Positions 12,642 through 21,386 of a stretch of DNA of 44,170 nt are shown one piece after another; position 1 is the stretch's first letter; the number at the start of each line of letters is the position of its first letter. This stretch comes from a virus, in the IMG/VR virus record IMGVR_UViG_3300010883_000080, positions 1 through 44,170 of that record; one strand, written 5' to 3'. The notes beneath the pieces are model-generated. The model was not told the origin of the DNA. It was given only the letters and a program-made list of their open reading frames with translations, and made no database searches. The position numbers and the translations under genes are program-made.

Positions 12642-13233
12642 AACTAAAATGAACATACCCCTACAATTATTTGTATGTGAAGAGTGCAAGTTAATACAAG
12701 TATCACGCATCTTTGAACATCAAGATAATAAGCCCGTCAATAGGGAAATGATGGACCTAACTTTATTATGTTCCGAATTTGGAATAAAAGAGGTTGATGA
12801 AGTGAAAAAAATACTTCGTACATCATATGTTCATTTAATGTATAGTAGGTATACAATGGCAGAATTGGCTGCTGCATCGTTATATCTTTTCCAAAGACTA
12901 AGGAAAAGACATGCTAATTTGCTAAGATATTGTAGGTTCTTCGGCATAAAACAACGAAGAGTTAAACGAATCGTACAGCGATTAGAAAGTCATTTTGAAG
13001 TGAGTACAATGTACACACTTGATGAGGCAAAAGAAATGTGTGAAAAACAACAGTTCGATTGCTACGAATTAATTAAAACAACTGCGGAAGTAATGACGCT
13101 TGATAAACATACTATCGCAGGTTGTATCTATAATGGTACTAATTTATCTTTGGCTAAAGTAGCCAGATTTTTTAATGTAAGTACTGAGACAGTTTATCGA
13201 GCAAACAATAAAATAAAGGAGATGATTGAATGA
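12613..13233 (+). CDS. tfb: Divergent TFIIB-like transcription factor (TFB), 206 aa
   Basis: Recruits RNA polymerase to TATA promoters in archaea. N-terminal zinc ribbon with C3, C6, C22, C25 (MPCLNCQ and VCEECKLIQ). First cyclin repeat at about 78-118: TMAELAAASLYLFQRLRKRH, with RVKRIVQRLE as its last helix. Second repeat around 150-206: TIAGCIYNGTNLSLAKVARF and VSTETVYRANNKIKEM, close to the AxxIxxG/TVRNRYKEL ending of TFB. At 206 residues it is shorter than cellular TFB (about 300); the B-reader/linker between ribbon and core is reduced. The ATG at 12613 is preferred because it places the ribbon at the N-terminus. It may steer host polymerase to viral promoters. Confidence 0.7.
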   Translation: MPCLNCQSNKTKMNIPLQLFVCEECKLIQVSRIFEHQDNKPVNREMMDLTLLCSEFGIKEVDEVKKILRTSYVHLMYSRYTMAELAAASLYLFQRLRKRHANLLRYCRFFGIKQRRVKRIVQRLESHFEVSTMYTLDEAKEMCEKQQFDCYELIKTTAEVMTLDKHTIAGCIYNGTNLSLAKVARFFNVSTETVYRANNKIKEMIE

Positions 13234-13382
13234 ATGAAGGTGAATTAGAAGGAATAGATTGCTACTATTGTGGTACAATTAAAGTACAGTTGTATTTGAA
13301 TCATGAAGTAAATAACTATGCGTATAGACAGGTTACTTGTATGCCTTGCTATAAAAAATGGCTGAAGGAGAGGATTGAATGA
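13230..13382 (+). CDS. Zinc-ribbon microprotein, 50 aa
   Basis: DCYYCGTIKVQ and VTCMPCYKKWLKERIE: two CxxC pairs 26 residues apart, a classic ribbon. It overlaps TFB upstream and E1 downstream by four-base ATGA junctions, so all three are made together. Possibly a partner of one of them. Confidence 0.6.
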   Translation: MNEGELEGIDCYYCGTIKVQLYLNHEVNNYAYRQVTCMPCYKKWLKERIE

Positions 13383-13939
13383 AGAAAATAATGATAATTG
13401 GAGCAGGTGGAATTGGAAGTTTTTTAATCCCACTATTGGATAAAGTAGGGAAGGGAAGATATGCAGTAACTGTATATGACCCCGACACAGTAGAGACTAA
13501 AAATCTAACTTATCAAAATTTTGATGAGACCGATGTTGGTAAAAATAAAGCAGTAATCATGGAAAGTAGATATAAAATTGTTGAAGCACAGCCATACAAA
13601 GTTTTATCAGAACAACAAATTAGAGGTTATGATTTAGTTGTATGTTGTGCAGATAATTTAGATATTAGGCGCACCATGTATACATCTAAAGTTGGTTGGT
13701 TAGATTTGAGAGCGCAAGGTAGGAATGGTTTGCTTATTTCAAGTGATGAAGATTCTAAAATGTACCCAACATTAACAAGTGGACCTGAAGGAAACTTTTC
13801 TTGTCAAGGAGATCATTGGGATAAAAGTACAAAAGGTGTACATTTTACTCATGTGGCAGTTGCTGGTTATGGTGCTGAATGGATTCAAAGGCATTTCAAT
13901 GACGAAGATACACACAAACATATTCATGTGAGGGCTTAA
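13379..13939 (+). CDS. Minimal E1-like (ThiF/MoeB/UbaA superfamily) activating enzyme, 186 aa
   Basis: Adenylates the C-terminal glycine of a ubiquitin-like protein. The Rossmann start KKIMIIGAGGIGSFLIPLL (GxGxxG at 8-13) is followed by YDPDTVETKNLTYQNF with D34 and N42 (E1 signature D-x-D-x-V-x-x-x-N), VGKNKA (K55, K57) and the conserved ADNLDIRR (D92) for Mg-ATP. C142 in GNFSCQGD is in the place of a possible catalytic cysteine; the CxxC zinc pairs of MoeB/ThiF are missing. At 186 residues it is about 60 shorter than cellular homologs, so it may be adenylation plus a bare cysteine loop. Encoded next to TFB and just upstream of the JAMM protease; its likely substrate is the protein at 6890. 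Confidence 0.85.
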   Translation: MKKIMIIGAGGIGSFLIPLLDKVGKGRYAVTVYDPDTVETKNLTYQNFDETDVGKNKAVIMESRYKIVEAQPYKVLSEQQIRGYDLVVCCADNLDIRRTMYTSKVGWLDLRAQGRNGLLISSDEDSKMYPTLTSGPEGNFSCQGDHWDKSTKGVHFTHVAVAGYGAEWIQRHFNDEDTHKHIHVRA

Positions 13940-13940
13940 G

Positions 13941-14063
13941 ATGGATAATAAAAAAATTGATAGAATAATTAAAAATTTGAAACAATTAAAGAAAGATTAT
14001 CCTTATAAATTTAAAGGGAAAGAAGAAGAATCATCAGACGATGATTGCGGTGGTGACAACTAA
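13941..14063 (+). CDS. Small charged protein, 40 aa
   Basis: MDNKKIDRIIKNLKQLKKDY, then a Lys/Glu stretch and an acidic end DDDCGGDN. Probably disordered after the first helix. The stop overlaps the next start, and the GGTGGTGAC codons that give CGG also serve as ribosome site for 14063, so the diglycine may be accidental. Located between E1 and JAMM. Confidence 0.45.
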   Translation: MDNKKIDRIIKNLKQLKKDYPYKFKGKEEESSDDDCGGDN

Positions 14064-14266
14064 TGAATAAAGTTGTATCAACTCTAACTACTAATGTAAC
14101 CGATTGGTGTGGATTATGTAGCCGATTTACAGTGTGGTTGCCAGTACCAATCTACCACGGTGGGGATGAATCAAGATGTAAAGATTGTGGTAATAATTTA
14201 GATTGGCAAAGTTATGTAGAGCAAATAGACCTAAAAATATATGAGTACAGGAGAGATAAACAATGA
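14063..14266 (+). CDS. Zinc-ribbon protein, 67 aa
   Basis: DWCGLCSRFTVWLPVPIYHG and RCKDCGNNLDWQSY: two CxxC pairs with an aromatic strand between, a rubredoxin-like or zinc-ribbon layout. Overlaps 13941 and JAMM genes at ATGA-type junctions, so it is co-translated with the E1/JAMM set. Confidence 0.6.
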   Translation: MNKVVSTLTTNVTDWCGLCSRFTVWLPVPIYHGGDESRCKDCGNNLDWQSYVEQIDLKIYEYRRDKQ

Positions 14267-15021
14267 GATTAGAAACAATAAAAAATAGTAAAAGCCCCGA
14301 AGACCGACATGCAGAAAATTATTTAGATACCTTCATAGGAAATGGTGAAGAATATGTATATGATATTTATTACGATAATGATATGGCTTGTGTAGTGGCG
14401 GAAATCTGGAATGAACAAGATGATGATGAGGCTGATTTTATTATAGAAGCGTCTGGTGTAGAAAGTGCCTATCTACAAAGACAATTAATTGAACCTAAAA
14501 GTGGTGAATTAAGTTCATTTTTTAAAGGAAATGAAATGAAATTTGCTGAAGTAGATAACTTAAATGAAAGATTTTGTGACATCGCCCCTGAAATTTGGCA
14601 AAAAGAAATCAGGGAGATTTGGCGTAGTTTGTGCTTTAGTGGTAATGAAGACCCTAGAAATAGCCGTTTTCTGGAAGCAATTTGGCATGCATCTACCGTA
14701 ATCCTACCAAAACTAGAAGTTTCTATTATAGTAGATAGAGATGGTAAATTGTTTATGAATCGTGGTTCGCCCGGATTTGTAGATTATAAGGGTGTGGATT
14801 TAGTAGGTATGAAAATACCTTTACAAAGTTGGATACACACTCATCCATTTGGCTTGGCTTTTTGGTCAGGTACGGATAGAAATACATTATCAAACTGGAA
14901 GTTTATGCTTGAAGAAGCAACTGTTTTAGGTAATCAGGAGAGGTTAACATGGATAAAAGACAAATCAGGAAAAGAAACAATGATAAAGACAGTGGAAAAG
15001 GAGGAAGGGTTCGATTTATAA
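14263..15021 (+). CDS. JAMM/MPN+ metalloprotease (deubiquitinase-like), 252 aa
   Basis: The zinc motif is exact: H192-x-H194-x7-S202-x2-D205 (WIHTHPFGLAFWSGTD), with E152 in LEVSIIVD as the likely upstream catalytic glutamate. JAMM enzymes cut after the diglycine of ubiquitin-like proteins, either to mature the precursor or to remove the modifier. The first 140 residues are acidic and have no recognised domain, so the MPN part is C-terminal. The partner genes would be the Ubl with its extra Asn-Leu tail (6890) and the E1 (13379). A tail-assembly JAB as in lambda gpK is the alternative, but those carry NlpC/P60 and sit in tail operons; this gene does neither. The following gene starts inside it. 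Confidence 0.82.
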   Translation: MRLETIKNSKSPEDRHAENYLDTFIGNGEEYVYDIYYDNDMACVVAEIWNEQDDDEADFIIEASGVESAYLQRQLIEPKSGELSSFFKGNEMKFAEVDNLNERFCDIAPEIWQKEIREIWRSLCFSGNEDPRNSRFLEAIWHASTVILPKLEVSIIVDRDGKLFMNRGSPGFVDYKGVDLVGMKIPLQSWIHTHPFGLAFWSGTDRNTLSNWKFMLEEATVLGNQERLTWIKDKSGKETMIKTVEKEEGFDL

Positions 15022-15389
15022 GATTCCCTACTTTTTGCTCAAGAGAAATAATTTGTCCTATTTGTGATGGTAGTGGTTGTAAAATATGTAACAATACGGG
15101 TCACTATGAAATAACTCAAGAAGTGTGGGCTAATATCCAACACCCTCATGTTATACAATACATACATGATAACTTTAACACCGTTAGTAAGGAATATAAT
15201 ACCCTGTATGGTAGTAAATTAAAACTATCTACTAATGGCATGTATAAGATCAATAAAATTAAATGGGAAATATTGGAAATTAATTCTTTGGCAGGTACAA
15301 TGTGGATATGTATTTGTCAAGAGCATAATGAAGTAAAACATTTTTACGGTGAAAAGGAGATGAAAAAATGGTTAGTATCAGGAAAATAA
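14949..15389 (+). CDS. DnaJ-type zinc-finger-like protein, 146 aa
   Basis: ATG at 14949 has AGGAGAGG 6 bases upstream, although it overlaps the JAMM gene by 73 bases in another frame. After a basic start, IICPICDGSGCKICNNTGHY gives CxxCxGxGCxxCxxxG, one half-site of the DnaJ cysteine-rich domain. The rest (about 55-146) is of unknown fold with a C-terminal strand-rich part. In DnaJ this zinc centre binds unfolded clients. May work with the chaperonin or with TFB; unknown. Confidence 0.6.
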   Translation: MDKRQIRKRNNDKDSGKGGRVRFIRFPTFCSREIICPICDGSGCKICNNTGHYEITQEVWANIQHPHVIQYIHDNFNTVSKEYNTLYGSKLKLSTNGMYKINKIKWEILEINSLAGTMWICICQEHNEVKHFYGEKEMKKWLVSGK

Positions 15390-15634
15390 GAGAATATTTT
15401 AAGAAAGAGCATAAACAAATTCAAGATTTGGCTACGGTTGAAGTTCAGAGAAGGGCTGATTTATTATTAGATAAATTAATTACTTTGTCAATTTATAATG
15501 CAAATAAACGAGGACTAAATAGCAGAGTAAGCGTAGATGATATACGGCTTTCCTATATGTCTATGATAGACATAGAAGTAGTAAGTGAAACAATAATAAA
15601 TGAAGAAGGTGAAGATTTTGGTAATTGGAATTAA
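15368..15634 (+). CDS. Hypothetical helical protein, 88 aa
   Basis: GAAAAGGAGATGAAAAA before the ATG. Basic N-terminus MVSIRKIREYFKKEHKQIQD, then long helices and an acidic end. No family recognised. Overlaps both neighbours. Confidence 0.55.
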   Translation: MVSIRKIREYFKKEHKQIQDLATVEVQRRADLLLDKLITLSIYNANKRGLNSRVSVDDIRLSYMSMIDIEVVSETIINEEGEDFGNWN

Positions 15635-15938
15635 TAGTGAAGAGTGGAAATGGGTAGAAAAAACACATGTTAGTATGGAAAACTCCTTTGGGACAGTTAA
15701 AAAAACATATACTGAAATGGAATTTATCCTTAGATTAAAAAAGAATGATTACGGGGCATACACAAGTGGTTCTTTTGAAGTATATGATACTGAAACTGTT
15801 GGTGATGAATATTACGGTGAAGGTGGTCTTTGGTTTGAAAGTAATATACTTGTAGACTACGATGGTGTATATGCTTTAATGCCTCAAATAGTTAAAAAAC
15901 TAAAAGAATTAGGATTAGGAACAGGTGAGGAAGAATGA
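15618..15938 (+). CDS. Hypothetical protein, 106 aa (TTG start likely)
   Basis: The frame is open from ATG 15600, but AGAAGGTGA at 15603-15611 would serve the TTG at 15618, giving MVIGINSEEWKWVEK. Beta-rich (FILRLKKNDYGAYTSGSFEV, GLWFESNILVDYDGVYAL) with a C-terminal helix. Unknown. Confidence 0.5.
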   Translation: MVIGINSEEWKWVEKTHVSMENSFGTVKKTYTEMEFILRLKKNDYGAYTSGSFEVYDTETVGDEYYGEGGLWFESNILVDYDGVYALMPQIVKKLKELGLGTGEEE

Positions 15939-16114
15939 ATGAAGTAATAGAAGAATTGAAAATAGCAATTGAAATGGCCGAGAAAGCGAGACATAATAAA
16001 ATGATTTCCCAATTGGAAAAAGTCTTAAACTATATGAAAGGATATGAATTGGGAATGCAAAACTTTGCCTCCCAGTTAGATAATTGTAGGAGGTATGTAG
16101 ATGGCAAGGATTAA
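15935..16114 (+). CDS. Coiled-coil microprotein, 59 aa
   Basis: ATGA overlap with the previous gene. MNEVIEELKIAIEMAEKARH followed by ISQLEKVLNYMKGYELGM: heptad-like helices, ending RRYVDGKD. Its end holds the GTAGGAGGTATG ribosome site for the next gene. Confidence 0.5.
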   Translation: MNEVIEELKIAIEMAEKARHNKMISQLEKVLNYMKGYELGMQNFASQLDNCRRYVDGKD

Positions 16115-16340
16115 AACTGTATCGCAGGGGGAGTATGAAGTAATTCAATGCTTACTAGATTCATTAGTCGTGGCAGAGAACCTTGCAGAGTTAAAGTATA
16201 ATCTTGTGCCTGCTAACGATGAAGTGGCAGAAAAAAGGTTTGACTCTTCTGTTAATTCAATTGCTACATTATTAAGTAATATGGCTGAAAGGAGGCTTCA
16301 TCGCCTACCTCTTAACCATCCTAAATACAAGGTGAAATAA
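16101..16340 (+). CDS. Hypothetical protein, 79 aa
   Basis: Strong AGGAGGT site 8 bases before the ATG. MARIKTVSQGEYEVIQCLLD, helical, ends RRLHRLPLNHPKYKVK (basic). Could be nucleic-acid binding; no family recognised. Confidence 0.55.
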   Translation: MARIKTVSQGEYEVIQCLLDSLVVAENLAELKYNLVPANDEVAEKRFDSSVNSIATLLSNMAERRLHRLPLNHPKYKVK

Positions 16341-16553
16341 ATGCCAATACCCGTAAGAGATGCTAAGGAAATTTTAGATATGTTAGAAGAAACTATAGAA
16401 AGAAAAAAACTATGGTATAGTCATTTTCGTAGTGGTGAAATGTCTATTACTGATAATGCCGAAGCAATAAGAAATTATACTGCCCTTCGAGGTGTTGAAA
16501 AAACACTTAGATGGGTATTAAAACAAGTTGGTGCTAAGGAGCCGTTAAGATGA
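16341..16553 (+). CDS. Hypothetical protein, 70 aa
   Basis: AAGGTGAAATAA precedes the ATG. MPIPVRDAKEILDMLEETIE then a helical hairpin ending EKTLRWVLKQVGAKEPLR. Unknown small all-alpha protein. Confidence 0.55.
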   Translation: MPIPVRDAKEILDMLEETIERKKLWYSHFRSGEMSITDNAEAIRNYTALRGVEKTLRWVLKQVGAKEPLR

Positions 16554-16843
16554 TTAATTATGATTCAGACGAACCTCCCTCTACTTTAGAAGAGGCTATA
16601 TCAAGACTTAAACAATCTATTGTGTGGGAATTTTTAGAATCTGGCATGTATAAAGAAATGCCTTGTTCTACTTTCCAAAATTGGAATATTGCTGGTCAGA
16701 AAAGATACACTAAGGCCGCAGACAACCTTAAAAGATTTTTGGATAGTAGTTTAAACGAAAAACCTAAGAAAACTATTAATGAATCATCACACGAAAGTAT
16801 TAATAAAGATGTAAAAACCTTAAGAGATTATCTAAGGGGTTAA
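16550..16843 (+). CDS. Hypothetical protein, 97 aa
   Basis: ATGA overlap with the previous gene. The acidic start MINYDSDEPPSTLEEAISRL leads into helices; the last third (NEKPKKTINESSHESINKDV) looks disordered before a final helix TLRDYLRG. No family recognised. Confidence 0.55.
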   Translation: MINYDSDEPPSTLEEAISRLKQSIVWEFLESGMYKEMPCSTFQNWNIAGQKRYTKAADNLKRFLDSSLNEKPKKTINESSHESINKDVKTLRDYLRG

Positions 16844-16844
16844 T

Positions 16845-17069
16845 ATGGATTGGGAAGACCATAATGAAGAAGCATTTGAGGAAGGAAACATAGTTGATAT
16901 GATTTCTAACGAAGGTATAAGGAAACTAGCCGAGATAGTTACTGTACATTGTTTTGTATGCTGCGAAACTTTTGTAGGCCCTAAAGATAAAGCGGGATTA
17001 TTCATTAAAGGTCACAAAGAATTTCATATATGGGAGATAGAGTTAAGTGAAATTTTAGGTGGGGCGTAA
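16845..17069 (+). CDS. Zinc-finger protein, 74 aa
   Basis: Acidic start MDWEDHNEEAFEEGNIVDMI, then VHCFVCCETFVGPKDKAGLF and KGHKEFH: C-x2-C followed by H-x3-H, a C2H2-like finger. The C-terminal LGGA coincides with the AGGTGGGG ribosome site of the next gene, so I do not read it as a ubiquitin-type end. Confidence 0.55.
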   Translation: MDWEDHNEEAFEEGNIVDMISNEGIRKLAEIVTVHCFVCCETFVGPKDKAGLFIKGHKEFHIWEIELSEILGGA

Positions 17070-17477
17070 TTGTATACAGAAGGACAAGTAGAAGGCATAT
17101 TAATTTTTTTAGCGAGACCTACATTTAAAATTGCTATCAGGAAAGATAATAAATATGGTTGGGTTCCTCGTTATTTTATAGTAATAAGAGTTACTGAAAA
17201 GTTTATCGAGCCTATCAGACAGTCGTTATCTTATTTAGATATAGAAAGTAGGCGTATGCGTGAGAAATCCCGCCATACTGATACTATATTTATAACTAAG
17301 CGTCACTCTATAAGAAAAGTAATTTCAATGATCCCTATAAACGCAGTTAATAAAAGTAACGACTGGGAAAAATTTGATAAATTAATGTCGTTAGTTGAAG
17401 AAAAAATACATTTAAACGAAGATGGAAAATATGAATTTGAGGTGGTAATGAATGAAGAACAGAACACACAAACCTAA
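17070..17477 (+). CDS. LAGLIDADG-fold-like protein, 135 aa (TTG start)
   Basis: The order of segments resembles one LAGLIDADG repeat: an N-terminal helix (EGQVEGILIFLARPTFKIAI), strands with RYFIVIRVTEKFIEPIRQSL, a second strand pair, then NKSNDWEKFDKLMSLVEEKI ending HLNEDGKY, much like the DFxxFxxxxxxxxxHLTxEG end of these proteins. The catalytic acidic residue of the first motif (GxxD/E) is not obvious, so it may be a domesticated DNA-binding form or a decayed homing endonuclease. Start TTG with GGTGGGG upstream. It is followed by a P-loop ATPase. Confidence 0.5.
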   Translation: MYTEGQVEGILIFLARPTFKIAIRKDNKYGWVPRYFIVIRVTEKFIEPIRQSLSYLDIESRRMREKSRHTDTIFITKRHSIRKVISMIPINAVNKSNDWEKFDKLMSLVEEKIHLNEDGKYEFEVVMNEEQNTQT

Positions 17478-18288
17478 GATATTTATTGGTAGGCCGGGGA
17501 CAGGTAAAACTTTTAATTCTAAAATAGAAATGGGTAAAAGAGAATATATTATTTGTCACGGTAACGATATACCTATAGACGACATATATTCTTTCCCTAA
17601 AGACATGGGGATTATTATAGAAGATTTACATGAAACTAAATTAGAAAAGGATAAAATATTAGATTTAATATTGTCTGGTAGGCATGTGGCTTTAACATCT
17701 AATAATAAAAAAGATGTACCCAAGTCTATAATTAATGTTTGTCAAGTTAAATATCCGGGTAAGTACGATAGACGGCAGGTTAAGATAAAACTAATGGCTA
17801 AGAATGCAGAAGAAGTAGTATCATTTGATAGTGGTATTTATGATATTTCACATCAATATATCAAGGCCAAGAATAGGAATGATTATTATAAACTATTAGA
17901 ATATAATAAGCCACCTCCTATGCAACTTATATCTTGGCTTATTGCTTCCGAACCTAAGAATGAAAAGTTAGCCTTTGCAGCATCTGTAATGTATAGATGG
18001 CCTGTAAAGTATTTGTATGCTCTAATAGCATATTCTATGGATAGTAAGCATGGAAGGGTGATACCTCCTAAAAGAAGTACCAGCAATCCTTTAAACTACA
18101 TCTGTAAAAGGTTAGGTTTAAAGGACACTGATGTGTATCTTTTGAGACATTTATTAAAAAAAGAAGAATACCGGATTTTTGCCCGGAAAATTTTAACGAG
18201 AGAAGAGTGTAAAGTATTAGGATTAAAAAAACCTACAAGACGAAAAGTAAAAGTTAAACAAATGGTAAAACCATTGGGGGAATTTTAA
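17452..18288 (+). CDS. AAA+-like P-loop ATPase, 278 aa
   Basis: Walker A KIFIGRPGTGKTF near residue 10-20, Walker B-like GIIIEDLHE near 60, and a sensor-1-like HVALTSNNKKDVP. The second half (YRWPVKYLYALIAYSMDSKH onwards) is helical and ends very basic (RRKVKVKQMVKPLG). Layout and place in the genome would suit a diverged clamp-loader large-subunit-like protein to partner the RFC small subunit at 20455, or another DNA-linked ATPase. The usual RFC arginine-finger SRC motif is not seen. GGTGGT precedes the ATG. Confidence 0.6.
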   Translation: MKNRTHKPKIFIGRPGTGKTFNSKIEMGKREYIICHGNDIPIDDIYSFPKDMGIIIEDLHETKLEKDKILDLILSGRHVALTSNNKKDVPKSIINVCQVKYPGKYDRRQVKIKLMAKNAEEVVSFDSGIYDISHQYIKAKNRNDYYKLLEYNKPPPMQLISWLIASEPKNEKLAFAASVMYRWPVKYLYALIAYSMDSKHGRVIPPKRSTSNPLNYICKRLGLKDTDVYLLRHLLKKEEYRIFARKILTREECKVLGLKKPTRRKVKVKQMVKPLGEF

Positions 18289-18434
18289 TGAGAAAGGGGA
18301 CAGGAATTTGTTTTAGTGTTTGGCTTGCCGATGTGAATAGAAAGAAATATTCTATTAGTAAGTTAAGAAAATGTTGGGACTTAAACATGAATATAAAAGA
18401 GGCGGAGGCCGCTATAAATGAAGAAAGAGTTTGA
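18288..18434 (+). CDS. Hypothetical basic protein, 48 aa
   Basis: Overlaps the ATPase stop by one base. MRKGTGICFSVWLADVNRKK then a basic/acidic helix ending AEAAINEERV. Unknown. Its 3' end overlaps the next small gene. Confidence 0.4.
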   Translation: MRKGTGICFSVWLADVNRKKYSISKLRKCWDLNMNIKEAEAAINEERV

Positions 18435-18552
18435 AAAAATGCATGAGTTATTAGGAAGTATTAATAGCCAACTCAAGGTGACAAATTATATTGCTATAAC
18501 AGTTAGTGTTGTAAATGTAATAACCTTATTAGTTATATGGAGAATGATTTAA
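18418..18552 (+). CDS. Small membrane protein, 44 aa
   Basis: A charged N-terminal helix (MKKEFEKMHELLGSINSQLK) followed by one transmembrane segment (YIAITVSVVNVITLLVIW). One-pass tail-anchored layout. The ATG is preceded by a GGCGGAGG stretch. Directly before groES. Could be a holin-like or host-membrane factor; unknown. Confidence 0.5.
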   Translation: MKKEFEKMHELLGSINSQLKVTNYIAITVSVVNVITLLVIWRMI

Positions 18553-20492
<1,940 letters not shown>

Positions 20493-21386
20493 TGAAATTA
20501 TAGGACAGCATAAATTTGTAGAAGATGCTAGGACTTGGTTTGATAAAGGCGACATGCCTAATCTATTAATATATGGAATGCCGGGGTTAGGAAAGACAAC
20601 CGTAGCACATGTATTAGGTAATCAGTTTTTAGGTGAAGATAAGCCTACCAGTTTCTTAGAAATTAATGCAAGCCAAGACCGAAAATTAGATGTAATTAGG
20701 CAGACAGTTACTTCCTTTACAACTCATAAATCTATGGATAATTGTAAGTTTAAAATTATTCTTTTAGATGAGTTAGATGGAATGACAAAGGATGCACAAA
20801 GAGCATTGAAAAGGACTATGGAAAGGGCAACTAATGTAAGATTTATTATTACATGTAATGACCCATATGGTGTAGATTTACCTATCCGTAGTAGGTGTGC
20901 AAACTATTTCTTTCAGCCAATTGATACTAATCTACAATCTTTGGCATTGAGAGAAATTATTACTAAGGAAAACGGAAAGTTTTCTGATGATGAATTAGAT
21001 ATATTATTACAAATATGTGAGGGTGATATGCGAAGGGCAATTAATGAATTACAGGCATGTATTTTTTCTGGGAAAGGCCCTCAAAGTATTCATCAAGAAC
21101 ATATGTTACCGTATAATAATTGTATTAAAAGTTTAGTAGGAGGCGATGGCGGATGGGCCTTAGACTTCTTGTTAAAGTTAGTTTATAATGGACATACTGT
21201 AAAAGAAATTTGTGGAAAACTCCTACAATCTGTATTAGATAATGACGAAATCCCAACAGGAAAAAGGTTTAAGTTAGTAGCAGTTATAGGAGAGAGTGAG
21301 TGGAGGGGTAGGAGTGTTACCCCGAAAGTGTTGGTGTCATGGTTAGTGGCCCAATTTGTAAAAGAGTAAAATAGGAGATGGAAAGA

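Noticed and set aside
13941-14063. C-terminal CGGDN as a second ubiquitin- or Pup-like tail
   Set aside because: The GG codons are the GGTGGTGA ribosome site of the overlapping next gene, and the protein is a short charged helix without a beta-grasp.
14263-15021. JAMM protein as a tail-assembly peptidase (lambda gpK type)
   Set aside because: No NlpC/P60 domain and not in the tail operon, which is on the other strand. Kept only as an alternative.
16845-17069. C-terminal LGGA as a diglycine signal
   Set aside because: Same reason: AGGTGGGG serves the TTG start at 17070, and the protein is a zinc finger.
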